Source: UBA4416 sp040386075 (lineage in GTDB: Bacteria > Bacteroidota > Bacteroidia > B-17B0 > Aurantibacillaceae). Taken from it: a DNA stretch of 64,000 nucleotides. The stretch is taken from assembly GCA_040386075.1 (NCBI GenBank), contig JAZKGE010000027.1, positions 201,848-265,847 on the forward strand, in the 5' to 3' direction. Position numbers and translations under genes: made by a program. The notes under the pieces are model-generated. The model did not search any database. It worked only from the letters and a program-made list of their open reading frames with translations, and was not told the DNA's origin. Below, one piece after another: positions 17,499-26,466 of this stretch; position 1 is the first letter of the stretch, and the number at the start of each line of letters is the position of its first letter.

Positions 17499-18647
17499 AT
17501 GATTCCATACGGTAGACAAAATATTACTGAGGATGATATTAATGCTGTTATAACAGCATTGAAATCAGATTTCCTGACACAAGGCCCTGAGATAGCGGTG
17601 TTTGAAAAAGCATTTGCTGAGTATATAGGATGTAAGTATGCTGTGGCTGTATCAAATGGAACGGCTGCGTTACATTTATGCACCATGGCGTTAGGAGTTG
17701 ATGAGAATTCAAGAGTTATCACAAGCCCGATTACCTTCGCTGCTTCTGCTAATTGCGTTCGTTATTGCAATGGGGAAGTTTATTTTGCTGATATTGATCC
17801 TGAGACTTATTTACTGGACATCACTAAAGTGCGGGCATTATTGGAAAAGCAGCCTAAAGGCTACTTTCAGGGAATAATTCCCGTAGATTTTGCAGGTAAC
17901 GCGGTTAATCTTGAAGAATTCAGAAAGCTGGCAGATGAATTTGGTTGTTGGATCATTGAAGATGCTTGTCACGCACCGGGTGGCTATTTTATAGATAGTA
18001 AAGGAACCCAGCAGTTTTGTGGAAACAGCCGGTTTGCCGATCTGGCTATTTTTTCTTTTCATCCGGTTAAACATATAGCGTGCGGCGAAGGAGGAATGGT
18101 AACTACTAATGATGAAGCTTTATATCATAAACTGATAAAGCTTCGTACTCATGGCATCACTAAGGATCCTGAGTTGATGCACAAAAATGATGGAGGTTGG
18201 TATTATGAAATGCAAGAGTTAGGGTATAATTATCGAATTACAGATTTTCAGGCTGCCTTGGGAACCTCTCAATTAAAGAGAGCAGACGAAGGTTTAAAAA
18301 GAAGAAGAGAGATAGCTCGCATTTACGAAGATGCTTTTAAATCAAATAAAAATATAAAGGCACAATCCGGAGTTGTTGATGGACACGCCTATCACTTATA
18401 TATTATTGAAGTAGAAAAACGTAAAGACTTGTATGACTTCTTAAGATCAAAAGATGTTTTTTGTCAGGTTCATTATATTCCTGTTCATACCTTACCTTAT
18501 TATGAAAGCTTAGGATGGAAACAGGGAGATTTTAAAAATGCAGAACAATACTACAAAGGTTGTTTAAGTTTGCCTATGTATCCTACCTTAACCAATGAAC
18601 AACAAATGTTTGTGATCAACCTCATTAACTCGTTTTTAGGTGAATAA
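17499..18647 (+). CDS. pseC: UDP-4-amino-4,6-dideoxy-N-acetyl-L-altrosamine transaminase, PseC
   Basis: A DegT-family PLP aminotransferase of 382 residues. The motifs are AVSNGTAALHL, ITFAASANCV, EDACHAPGG and the Schiff-base lysine near residue 191 in FHPVKHIACGEGG; the last two are typical of PseC. It aminates the PseB product with glutamate. It overlaps pseF by 8 bases. Confidence 0.93.
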   Translation: MIPYGRQNITEDDINAVITALKSDFLTQGPEIAVFEKAFAEYIGCKYAVAVSNGTAALHLCTMALGVDENSRVITSPITFAASANCVRYCNGEVYFADIDPETYLLDITKVRALLEKQPKGYFQGIIPVDFAGNAVNLEEFRKLADEFGCWIIEDACHAPGGYFIDSKGTQQFCGNSRFADLAIFSFHPVKHIACGEGGMVTTNDEALYHKLIKLRTHGITKDPELMHKNDGGWYYEMQELGYNYRITDFQAALGTSQLKRADEGLKRRREIARIYEDAFKSNKNIKAQSGVVDGHAYHLYIIEVEKRKDLYDFLRSKDVFCQVHYIPVHTLPYYESLGWKQGDFKNAEQYYKGCLSLPMYPTLTNEQQMFVINLINSFLGE

Positions 18648-19332
18648 CGTTGCAATTATAACAGCTCGTGGCGGCAGTAAACGCATACCAAAAAAAAATA
18701 TAAAAGATTTTTTGGGAAAACCTATTATTGCCTATTCAATTGAAACAGCCTTAAATTCAGGTTTGTTTGATTATGTCATGGTGTCTACTGACGACAATGA
18801 AATTGCAGAAGTAGCAAAAAAATACGGCGCTCAAGTTCCCTTTGTAAGAAGCAAACAAACATCAGATGATTTTACAGGTACTGCCGATGTTGTGATAGAA
18901 GTATTACATGATTTGAAAAAAATAGGAAAAGAATTTATAAACGCCTGTTGCATTTATCCAACGGCGCCTTTTATATCTAAACAAACATTAAATGAATCGT
19001 ATCAATTACTCATTGGTAAAAAATTTGATTCTGTGTTTCCAGTTTGTTCTTTTTCATACCCAATTCAAAGGGCCTTAGAAATCAATGATTCAAAAACAAA
19101 AATGGTTTGGGGAGAAAATTTGAATAAACGTTCGCAGGATTTACCAGCAAGATATCACGATGCTGGACAATTTTATTGGATGAATGTGGAATCTTTTTTA
19201 ATTGAGAAAAAATTATTCACTAACAATACAGGCTCTGTCATCTTAGATGAATTACAAGTACAAGACATAGATAACGAAACCGATTGGAAATTGGCGGAAT
19301 TAAAATTCAATTTATTATTTTCTAGTAATTAA
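18640..19332 (+). CDS. pseF: Pseudaminic acid cytidylyltransferase, PseF
   Basis: A protein of 230 residues. The CTP-binding N-terminal motif is ITARGGSKRIPKKN, and CIYPTAPF and DAGQFYW are both characteristic of PseF. It activates pseudaminic acid to CMP-Pse. The start is GTG 18640 inside the 3' end of pseC. The order B-C-F before the synthase gene pseI is common in Bacteroidota. Confidence 0.92.
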   Translation: MNNVAIITARGGSKRIPKKNIKDFLGKPIIAYSIETALNSGLFDYVMVSTDDNEIAEVAKKYGAQVPFVRSKQTSDDFTGTADVVIEVLHDLKKIGKEFINACCIYPTAPFISKQTLNESYQLLIGKKFDSVFPVCSFSYPIQRALEINDSKTKMVWGENLNKRSQDLPARYHDAGQFYWMNVESFLIEKKLFTNNTGSVILDELQVQDIDNETDWKLAELKFNLLFSSN

Positions 19333-19333
19333 A

Positions 19334-21337
19334 ATGCGCAATTATAAGTGTTTACAAACTAATACATTTTCTAATGGAAATTATAGCTTAGTTCCAATTA
19401 GAGATGAAGATAAGTACGATATCTTAAAGTGGCGCAATGAACAAATAGATATTTGTAGGCAAACAACACCTTTAACCAACGAGCAACAGGAGTTATATTT
19501 TAGCACAGTCGTTACGCAGTTATTCGAAGAGGAAAAACCAAATCAAATACTTTGGTCTTTTTTATTAGATGGCAAGTTTATAGGATATGGAGGGTTGGTA
19601 CATATCGATTGGGATAAAAAATGCGGTGAAATTTCTTTTTTGACAGAAACCTCTCGGAGTAAAATAAAAGATTTATTTATTTCTGAATGGACAATTTATT
19701 TATCACTTGTAAAAGAAATAGCTAAGGTTCATTTGAACTTTAATTACATCTTTACATACGCCTATGACATTAGACCTAATTTATATGTAGCTCTTGAAAA
19801 TTCAGGATTTAATGAAACGGAACGTTTTAAAGATTTTATCGAAATTAATAGTGAATTAAAAGATGTTGTAATACATACATTTTATTTTACTGAGCCGGTA
19901 ATGAGGTTTGCAAAATTATCTGATGTCGATCTTTATTATAAATGGGTTAATAATCCTGAAGTAAGAAAAAATTCTTTCAATCAGGATATAATTGCGTATG
20001 AAGGTCATGTTAAATGGTTTAATGCTAAAGTAAATTCAGAAAATTGTTTTTTTTATCTTTTTTTTAATAAGGATTTAAGCCCTATTGGTCAGGTTAGAAT
20101 TGATAAAAATGAAGAAGTAATTGTTGATGTTTCGATTGACGAAAATCAAAGAGGCAGATCGTACTCTTCAAAAGTATTAAAATTGGCTTGCGAAGATTTT
20201 TTTAAAAAATTCCCAAACGAAACGATTTCTTCTTATATCAAAAAAACAAATATTCCTTCATACAAAGCTTTTTTAAATGCAGGCTTTTTTGAAGTAACTA
20301 ATCATATTGATTCTAGTGTTTTTAAACTCGAGAAGATGAAGAATAAGAGACAGGTTATTTATTCATTTGAAAATAAAAATGATTTATTTGATGTTATTAA
20401 ATTGAATAATACAGATGAGAAAGATGTTTCAGAGTTTTTTGAACTTTTTTATCATTGCTTTGGGAAGCGCTCATATCTTGATACTGATTGGTATAATTGG
20501 TTTCACGTGAATAATCCCTACGGCTTATGTAATAATTATATTCTTGTAGACAGAGAAAAAAATAAATTTATTGGTGCTTATGCTTTAGCTAAATCTGTTA
20601 TAAGTATTAATGGTAAATCTTCGAATGCCAAAATTGGCGTAAACGGAATGATTCATCAGGACTACAGAAACAGAGGGCTATACTCTAAAATAATTGAAAT
20701 TGCAGTTCAGCAGGATGATAAAGAAGTTTTAGCTATTGCCTATCCCCACGGAAAAAATAAGGGTTCTGCTTCAGGTCATGCAAAAGCAGGATGGAAATTA
20801 TTAAAAGAAATTGCATTTTATGCAATCACAAGTCTAAATGATTTTTCGATAGATGAGAAAGTTAAAAAGATAAGCTCTTTTACTGGAATAAATGGCATTG
20901 ATGAATTAGTGAAATCATGTAACTATTCAAGTTACTTAGTGCGAACCAAAGAATGGCTTAATTGGCGTTTTTTTTTAAGACCTCACAAAAAATATGAAGT
21001 CATCGGACATTTTGATTCAGTAAATCATATACAGGGTTATTTAGTTTTAGGGTATTATAAGAATGATGTTGTCAATAGATGTCAAATATTGGATTATAGT
21101 GCTGTAAATTTTGAAGTATTGCTTTCTTTATTAAATAAAGCTAAAGAGATTGCTTTTACTAATCAATGTTCAGTGCTTGATGTATGGCTTGATGAGTATT
21201 CAAAAGAATTAAAGTTCTTTATAGAACATGCATTTTTAAAGACAGACGAACATTATTCATTATTCTATTTTAATAACACAAATAATAAGTTAGACATCAA
21301 TATAAAAACAATTTTATCCGATTTAGATGCAGTTTAA
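19334..21337 (+). CDS. Triple GNAT acetyltransferase fusion in the pseudaminic acid cluster
   Basis: A protein of 667 residues with three acetyltransferase-like units. Unit 1 (about 15-180) has VPIRDEDKYDILKWRNEQ and resembles GNATs found in Bacteroidota pse clusters. Unit 2 (about 190-335) begins MRFAKLSDVDLYYKWVNNPEVRKNSFN and resembles the GNAT domain that is often C-terminal to PseG. Unit 3 (about 350-650) is a larger Eis-like or GNAT_9-like domain with VNGMIHQDYRNRGLYSKI as the acyl-CoA site. One unit likely performs the PseH step, N4-acylation of the UDP-amino sugar. There is no PseG nucleotidase domain. The gene overlaps the PIG-L gene by 11 bases. Confidence 0.72.
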   Translation: MRNYKCLQTNTFSNGNYSLVPIRDEDKYDILKWRNEQIDICRQTTPLTNEQQELYFSTVVTQLFEEEKPNQILWSFLLDGKFIGYGGLVHIDWDKKCGEISFLTETSRSKIKDLFISEWTIYLSLVKEIAKVHLNFNYIFTYAYDIRPNLYVALENSGFNETERFKDFIEINSELKDVVIHTFYFTEPVMRFAKLSDVDLYYKWVNNPEVRKNSFNQDIIAYEGHVKWFNAKVNSENCFFYLFFNKDLSPIGQVRIDKNEEVIVDVSIDENQRGRSYSSKVLKLACEDFFKKFPNETISSYIKKTNIPSYKAFLNAGFFEVTNHIDSSVFKLEKMKNKRQVIYSFENKNDLFDVIKLNNTDEKDVSEFFELFYHCFGKRSYLDTDWYNWFHVNNPYGLCNNYILVDREKNKFIGAYALAKSVISINGKSSNAKIGVNGMIHQDYRNRGLYSKIIEIAVQQDDKEVLAIAYPHGKNKGSASGHAKAGWKLLKEIAFYAITSLNDFSIDEKVKKISSFTGINGIDELVKSCNYSSYLVRTKEWLNWRFFLRPHKKYEVIGHFDSVNHIQGYLVLGYYKNDVVNRCQILDYSAVNFEVLLSLLNKAKEIAFTNQCSVLDVWLDEYSKELKFFIEHAFLKTDEHYSLFYFNNTNNKLDINIKTILSDLDAV

Positions 21338-22031
21338 TAATAAAAAAATCATGATTGTTGTAGCACATCCAGATGATGAATTATTAGGATTAGGGGCTAC
21401 AATGAATAAAATAATTTCAGAAAGTAATGTAATAACACACTTAGTTATATTAGGTGAAGGTATTACTTCACGATCTGATAATCGAGACAAATCTTTATGG
21501 GAAAAAGAACTTGAGATACACCGTAATAATATTTATGCCGCACAAAAATGCATTGGGTATCATTCCGTAAGTATTCATCAAATAGCAGATAATAGATTTG
21601 ATAGTGTAAATCTTCTTGATATTATTAAAATAGTTGAAAAAGAAAAAGAAAAATTTCAACCAGATGTTATTTTTACACATCATGGTGGTGATTTAAATAT
21701 TGATCATCAACGTACTTTTGAAGCAGTAATTACATGCACTAGACCTATGGAAAATGAAAAGGTAAAAACAATCATTACTTTTGAAACCCCATCGGGTACA
21801 GAATGGCGAGCATCAACAGATCCTAAACATTTTATTCCTAATTTATTTTTTGAAGTGTCGGAAGATAATTTAGACGCTAAAATTAAGGGCATGGAAAATT
21901 ACGAATTTGAAAAAAGAAAGTATCCTCATCCCAGATCTCCAGAAGCATTAAAAATACAAGCACAGCGTTGGGGGATTTCTGTGGGAAAACCTTTTGCAGA
22001 GGCATTCGTTTTAGTTAGACAAATTAATTAA
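21327..22031 (+). CDS. PIG-L family N-deacetylase
   Basis: A protein of 234 residues with the zinc-binding AHPDDE motif (His14, Asp16, Asp17, Glu18) and the second site HHGGDLNIDH. PIG-L enzymes remove N-acetyl groups from amino sugars, including nucleotide sugars and nonulosonic acid derivatives. It sits between the triple acetyltransferase and pseI with an 11-base overlap on one side and a 7-base gap on the other. A joint role in replacing an N-acetyl group with another acyl group is plausible but inferred. Confidence 0.85.
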   Translation: MQFNNKKIMIVVAHPDDELLGLGATMNKIISESNVITHLVILGEGITSRSDNRDKSLWEKELEIHRNNIYAAQKCIGYHSVSIHQIADNRFDSVNLLDIIKIVEKEKEKFQPDVIFTHHGGDLNIDHQRTFEAVITCTRPMENEKVKTIITFETPSGTEWRASTDPKHFIPNLFFEVSEDNLDAKIKGMENYEFEKRKYPHPRSPEALKIQAQRWGISVGKPFAEAFVLVRQIN

Positions 22032-22038
22032 TTTAAAG

Positions 22039-23079
22039 ATGAATATTAAAATAGGTGATTTTTTAATTGGCTCAAATCAAAAGCCATTTATTATAGCAGA
22101 AATGAGTGGTAATCATAATCAATCATTAGATCGAGCATTTGAGTTAGTAGATGCAGCTGCAGCAGCGGGGGCACATGCTTTAAAACTGCAAACGTATACA
22201 GCCGATACGATTACCATGAAAGGTGCTTACACTATTACAGATCCTAATTCTCTGTGGTATGGTAAAGAATTGCATGATTTGTATAAAGAAGCCTACACAC
22301 CTTGGGAATGGCATAAACCTATTTTTGACAGGGCAATTGAAAAAGGAATGATTGCATTCAGTTCGCCATTTGATGAAACGGCTGTTGATTTTTTGGAAAG
22401 TCTAAATGTTCCTGCATATAAAATTGCTTCTTTCGAAAATACACATTTACCATTAATTCGTAAAGTGGCAAAAACCGGTAAACCAGTAATTATTTCAACT
22501 GGTGTTTCTTCCATAGCTGATGTAGATGAGGCTGTTAAAACATTGAAATCTGAGGGCTGCGAAAATTTTGTTTTATTAAAATGCACAAGCACATATCCTG
22601 CTACTCTCGAAAACACAAACTTAAACACGATTCCTCATTTAGCCCAATTACATAATTGCATTGTTGGTTTATCAGACCATACCATGGGAATTGGAGCATC
22701 CGTTGCGGCCGTGGCATTAGGTGCAAGAGTAATTGAAAAACATTTCACCTTGCGCAGAGCAGATGGAGGTGTCGATAGTGCGTTTTCGATGGAGCCAGAG
22801 GAGTTAAAAGCCTTAGTGATTGAAACTGAACGTGCCTTTTTATCACTCGGTAAAATTCAATATGGCGTGCAAAAAATAGAACAGAATAGCTTGTTTTTTA
22901 AACGCTCTATTTATGTTTCAAAAGATATAAAAGCTGGAGAATTATTTAGTGAAGCTAATCTTAAAATTATTCGCCCTGGTGATGGTTTAGCCCCAAAGTT
23001 TTGGGATGATATTATTGGCAAACCATGTCATTACAATTTAAAGGCAGGTAGTCCATTAAATTTTAAGAATCTTATTTAA
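22039..23079 (+). CDS. pseI: Pseudaminic acid synthase, PseI
   Basis: A protein of 346 residues. It has an N-terminal NeuB TIM barrel (IIAEMSGNHNQ, the ALKLQT motif with Lys49 and Gln51, LSDHT, EKHFTL) and a C-terminal SAF/antifreeze-like domain (about 285-346, RSIYVSKDIKAGELF...RPGDGL). The MSGNHN and LRRADGGVDSAFS segments fit PseI. It condenses 2,4-diacylamino-2,4,6-trideoxy-L-altrose with PEP to make pseudaminic acid. It is the only one of the three NeuB-family proteins here with the canonical lysine in the K-x-Q motif. Confidence 0.93.
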   Translation: MNIKIGDFLIGSNQKPFIIAEMSGNHNQSLDRAFELVDAAAAAGAHALKLQTYTADTITMKGAYTITDPNSLWYGKELHDLYKEAYTPWEWHKPIFDRAIEKGMIAFSSPFDETAVDFLESLNVPAYKIASFENTHLPLIRKVAKTGKPVIISTGVSSIADVDEAVKTLKSEGCENFVLLKCTSTYPATLENTNLNTIPHLAQLHNCIVGLSDHTMGIGASVAAVALGARVIEKHFTLRRADGGVDSAFSMEPEELKALVIETERAFLSLGKIQYGVQKIEQNSLFFKRSIYVSKDIKAGELFSEANLKIIRPGDGLAPKFWDDIIGKPCHYNLKAGSPLNFKNLI

Positions 23080-23082
23080 AAG

Positions 23083-24255
23083 ATGCGAAAATCGATTTTA
23101 GTTATTTGCGGCACCGATCTTCAAAAAGCGCCAAGGTTTTTAACTCAGTTAGAAGCGCTTTATAAAGATTATGATATTACTGCAGCAGGCTATTCAGGTG
23201 ATTTAAATTCTGAAAAGTATAAATTTATTTCGCTCATAAAAAGGCAAAGAGCTGATAATTTTACCTTTCATCTCAAATATCCTTTATTACTTCGAAAGTT
23301 TTTTTCAATGTTATTGCGTGTTATTTATTCCAGGACAATTGACCCCGAAAAAAGCAGAATAGAAAATAATTTCAATTTATTGAAAAAATATAATTATGAT
23401 CTGGTTATCTCCCACCATTTAAATGATTTACCGCTTGGCGTAAAACTTGCAAAGCATAAGAAAACAAAATTGATCTTCAACGCACACGAATATTATCCTT
23501 TGCAATTTGAAGATAGGGATGACTGGATGCAAAATACCCAGCCATACAACATCAAAATAGCAAACACGTATTTTAAAGATGTGGATGCGTGTTTTTGTGT
23601 AGGATCTATTATTGCTCAAAAATATAAGGACGAATTTAATTTGGATAGCGACGTTATCACGAATTCAAAACCTTTTATAGAGATAGCACCAGCAAAACTT
23701 AAAGCTGACGAAAAAATAAAGTTGGTACATCATGGCGCGGCAAACAGATCCAGAAAAATTGAAGAGATGATGGAACTAATGACGCATCTTGGCGAGAATT
23801 ATACATTGGATCTGGTGTTGGTGCCAGGTGAGGAAAAGTATATTACCGAACTTAAGCAAAAAGCTTTAGCGTATAAGAATATTAATTTTCCTGAGGCAGT
23901 TCCTACAAAAGATATCTCTGCATACATCAGCAAATATGATATTGGTATTTATATTTTGCCTCCTACAAATTTTAATGGCACAAACGCACTTCCAAATAAA
24001 TTTTTTGAATTTGTTCAGGCCAGACTTGCTATTGCAATCGGGCCATCTCCGGAAATGGAATTACTGGTTAAAAAATATGATCTTGGTGTTGTATCTACTG
24101 ATTTTTCATCGAAGTCGCTTGCAGATGCAATTTTGAAGATGGATGTGGAAAAGATCATGTATTATAAAAACCAGGCTCATAAGCATGCGAAGGAATTAAG
24201 TACGGATGAAAACATGGATAAGATCAAACACATAGTTTATACTTTATTAAATTAG
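23083..24255 (+). CDS. GT-B glycosyltransferase (GT4-like)
   Basis: A protein of 390 residues with two Rossmann-like halves. The C-terminal donor site includes YDIGIYILPP...NALPNKFFEFVQARLAIAIGP, which matches GT4-type enzymes; the N-terminal half has LVISHHLNDLPLG and FNAHEYYPLQF. It follows pseI by 3 bases. It is expected to be cytoplasmic or peripheral at the inner membrane. Donor and acceptor are unknown. Confidence 0.75.
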   Translation: MRKSILVICGTDLQKAPRFLTQLEALYKDYDITAAGYSGDLNSEKYKFISLIKRQRADNFTFHLKYPLLLRKFFSMLLRVIYSRTIDPEKSRIENNFNLLKKYNYDLVISHHLNDLPLGVKLAKHKKTKLIFNAHEYYPLQFEDRDDWMQNTQPYNIKIANTYFKDVDACFCVGSIIAQKYKDEFNLDSDVITNSKPFIEIAPAKLKADEKIKLVHHGAANRSRKIEEMMELMTHLGENYTLDLVLVPGEEKYITELKQKALAYKNINFPEAVPTKDISAYISKYDIGIYILPPTNFNGTNALPNKFFEFVQARLAIAIGPSPEMELLVKKYDLGVVSTDFSSKSLADAILKMDVEKIMYYKNQAHKHAKELSTDENMDKIKHIVYTLLN

Positions 24256-24269
24256 GAAGTGGTATATTG

Positions 24270-25430
24270 ATGCGTGTTGGAATTATTTTTACCGGAGTTG
24301 CAAATGAACATGTAGGGGGAGCAGAGCGTTTTTTTGCTGATTTTTATGATATATACAATAGGCAGTCAAAAAAACAAAATGATGTTTTTTTTATAACAGA
24401 TAAGAATTCATGTGATGTGTATACTAAAAAGTTAAAAAAACTTCGTTACACTAAAAATATTATACTTATACCCAATTTTAATAACCGATTTAAAAACACA
24501 CTCGAATCTTTTTTTTTCCTGTTGAAACTTATTCTGAAAAGAATTGATATTATTCATATCGGGTCTTATGGAAGGCACTATTATCATCTTTTGGATAGTA
24601 TTAAATTTTTACCCATTTTTTTAAGACCAAAAATAGTGATCAATATTGTGGATTGTGAGATACCTTACGTGCTTGGTAATAGTTCAGATCCAAAGCATAG
24701 TTCTTATAAAGCCAAATATCTTCCATTATTTGATGACATTAAGATCGATGCAGTTTACTCCTGGTATAAACTGTTCAAGCAGTTCGCCGAATCGAAGGGT
24801 ATTATTAAATCAAATCCATTGATAGAATCGGTTGCTACCCGTTTTTCTGACACTGCACGATTTATTTCTGCAGCAAACAAAAAAAATGAAATTATTTTTG
24901 CCGCAAGGCTTACCCATCAAAAGCAACCCTTGTTTTTTTTAAAAGCCATCCGGATTTTAAAAGCAAATTTTTTTGAAGACATTAAAGGCTGGAAATTTTT
25001 GATATACGGAAAAGGTCCTTTAGAAAAAGATGTACAGGAATTTATTTCAAATAACGGGCTGGAGGAGTTGATTTCCGGACATTCAAATTCTGATCTATCA
25101 AAAGTATTTTCTGAAACAAAATGTTTTGTGTCAACCCAGGATTATGAAAATTTCCCTTCTCTGTCGATGTGCGAAGCTATGGCTGCTGGTAATGCTGTAA
25201 TTGCAAGAAATGTGGGTCAGACAGATTTTTTTGTAAAACATGACGTTAATGGTTATGTTTTAGATAATGATACTCCTGAGGGCCTTGCTTATATGTTGCA
25301 CAAATATATCACAAGTCCTCAAAATCATCTTCGGATGCAAAATGAAAGTGTTCGTTTAACCAAAGAGGTGCATACCGCAGATAATTTTATAAGAGATATT
25401 GATTCTTTTTGGAAAAAGGTAAACCAATAG
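24270..25430 (+). CDS. Family 4 glycosyltransferase
   Basis: Start chosen at ATG 24270 rather than the in-frame TTG three bases earlier. About 386 residues with an N-terminal GGAERFF, a linker FAARLTHQKQP before the donor domain, and the C-terminal E-x7-E type signature in ENFPSLSMCEAMAAGNAVIARNVGQTDFF. It is a retaining GT-B transferase of GT4. The specific sugar cannot be inferred. Confidence 0.85.
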   Translation: MRVGIIFTGVANEHVGGAERFFADFYDIYNRQSKKQNDVFFITDKNSCDVYTKKLKKLRYTKNIILIPNFNNRFKNTLESFFFLLKLILKRIDIIHIGSYGRHYYHLLDSIKFLPIFLRPKIVINIVDCEIPYVLGNSSDPKHSSYKAKYLPLFDDIKIDAVYSWYKLFKQFAESKGIIKSNPLIESVATRFSDTARFISAANKKNEIIFAARLTHQKQPLFFLKAIRILKANFFEDIKGWKFLIYGKGPLEKDVQEFISNNGLEELISGHSNSDLSKVFSETKCFVSTQDYENFPSLSMCEAMAAGNAVIARNVGQTDFFVKHDVNGYVLDNDTPEGLAYMLHKYITSPQNHLRMQNESVRLTKEVHTADNFIRDIDSFWKKVNQ

Positions 25431-25438
25431 ATTTAAAC

Positions 25439-26452
25439 ATGAGCTCAGGATATAGTAAAGTAGACCAATACGAATTTAATCAGGACTTTTCTGATAATAA
25501 CGCCTACATCAAGCAGGCCGGACTGAAAGGTTTTGCCTTACTTAAGTTTAAATTTAAAGTGTGGTATGGATTTAACAATGCAGATACACGTTTAAAACAA
25601 AGTATTGCTAAAGGAGTATGTTATTACGGACCTTTTAAAGGCGAATTTGGACATTTTACGGCACACACTCTTCCCTTTTTAATGTATCTTCATAAACAAA
25701 GCGTAAAAATAATTTATTGTGGAATGGAGCTTCATAAGCCATTTATGATAGATGAGAATGGTAATACGATCATTCATGAATTTAGAACTTTAAGAGATTT
25801 TTTCGCAGAAGTTAGTCCTAAAAGTAATAGTACAGTTCCACCAAAAGATGTTCAGGACGAAATTAAAAAATTTGAGGACGAAGCAAATGCTTCCGGCTTA
25901 CCTTTTTGGAACATCGGCGATGATTTTTATTACTGGTTTATTCACCGGAATTGGCTTTTGAATAATCATACACATATTTATAATCTTGATAAATTTTATA
26001 AAACCAAAGACGAAAATGCCTGTTGCATTTTTCCACGAAGCAAAGGTGCAGCTCAAAGTCATAATAATGGCAGCCAATGGGACTATGTTGGCTTAATAGA
26101 TTTAATTGCTCCGTATTTTGATAAAATATATATCTGCGGGCACCCTTCCCAGGTAAAAGATCTGGCTACAACCAATCCCAAAGTAGAAGTTGCTGTAAGC
26201 ACAAATAATGGGGTTACATTAGAAAAAACTTCAAATTCCAGATTAATAATTACGCAACACAGTGGCGTAAATAATGTTGGGGAATATGTAAACACGCAAG
26301 TGTTGATCATTTATAAAGGAGGAACTAAGGTAGGTGATATTGGTAGCATGAATAATACGCTTCGTTTTAGGAAAGCATTGGGAGATAAATATCCTTTAAA
26401 ATTTGCATTTAATGAGCAGGAAATAGTTAATTTTGTTAAGGAACACAACTAA
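25439..26452 (+). CDS. Hypothetical protein of a polysaccharide locus
   Basis: I prefer ATG 25439 (MSSGYSKVDQY), which avoids overlapping the previous gene; a start at 25409 is also in frame. About 337 residues, soluble, with no family I recognise. Visible features are GPFKGEFGHFTAHTLPFL, WNIGDDFYYWFIHRNWLL, the FPRSKGAAQ segment and ITQHSGVNNVGEYV. The last looks like the donor-site region of a GT-B enzyme that lacks a usual signature. A transferase role is only a guess from context. Confidence 0.55.
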   Translation: MSSGYSKVDQYEFNQDFSDNNAYIKQAGLKGFALLKFKFKVWYGFNNADTRLKQSIAKGVCYYGPFKGEFGHFTAHTLPFLMYLHKQSVKIIYCGMELHKPFMIDENGNTIIHEFRTLRDFFAEVSPKSNSTVPPKDVQDEIKKFEDEANASGLPFWNIGDDFYYWFIHRNWLLNNHTHIYNLDKFYKTKDENACCIFPRSKGAAQSHNNGSQWDYVGLIDLIAPYFDKIYICGHPSQVKDLATTNPKVEVAVSTNNGVTLEKTSNSRLIITQHSGVNNVGEYVNTQVLIIYKGGTKVGDIGSMNNTLRFRKALGDKYPLKFAFNEQEIVNFVKEHN

Positions 26453-26466
26453 GTAAAGAAATAAGA

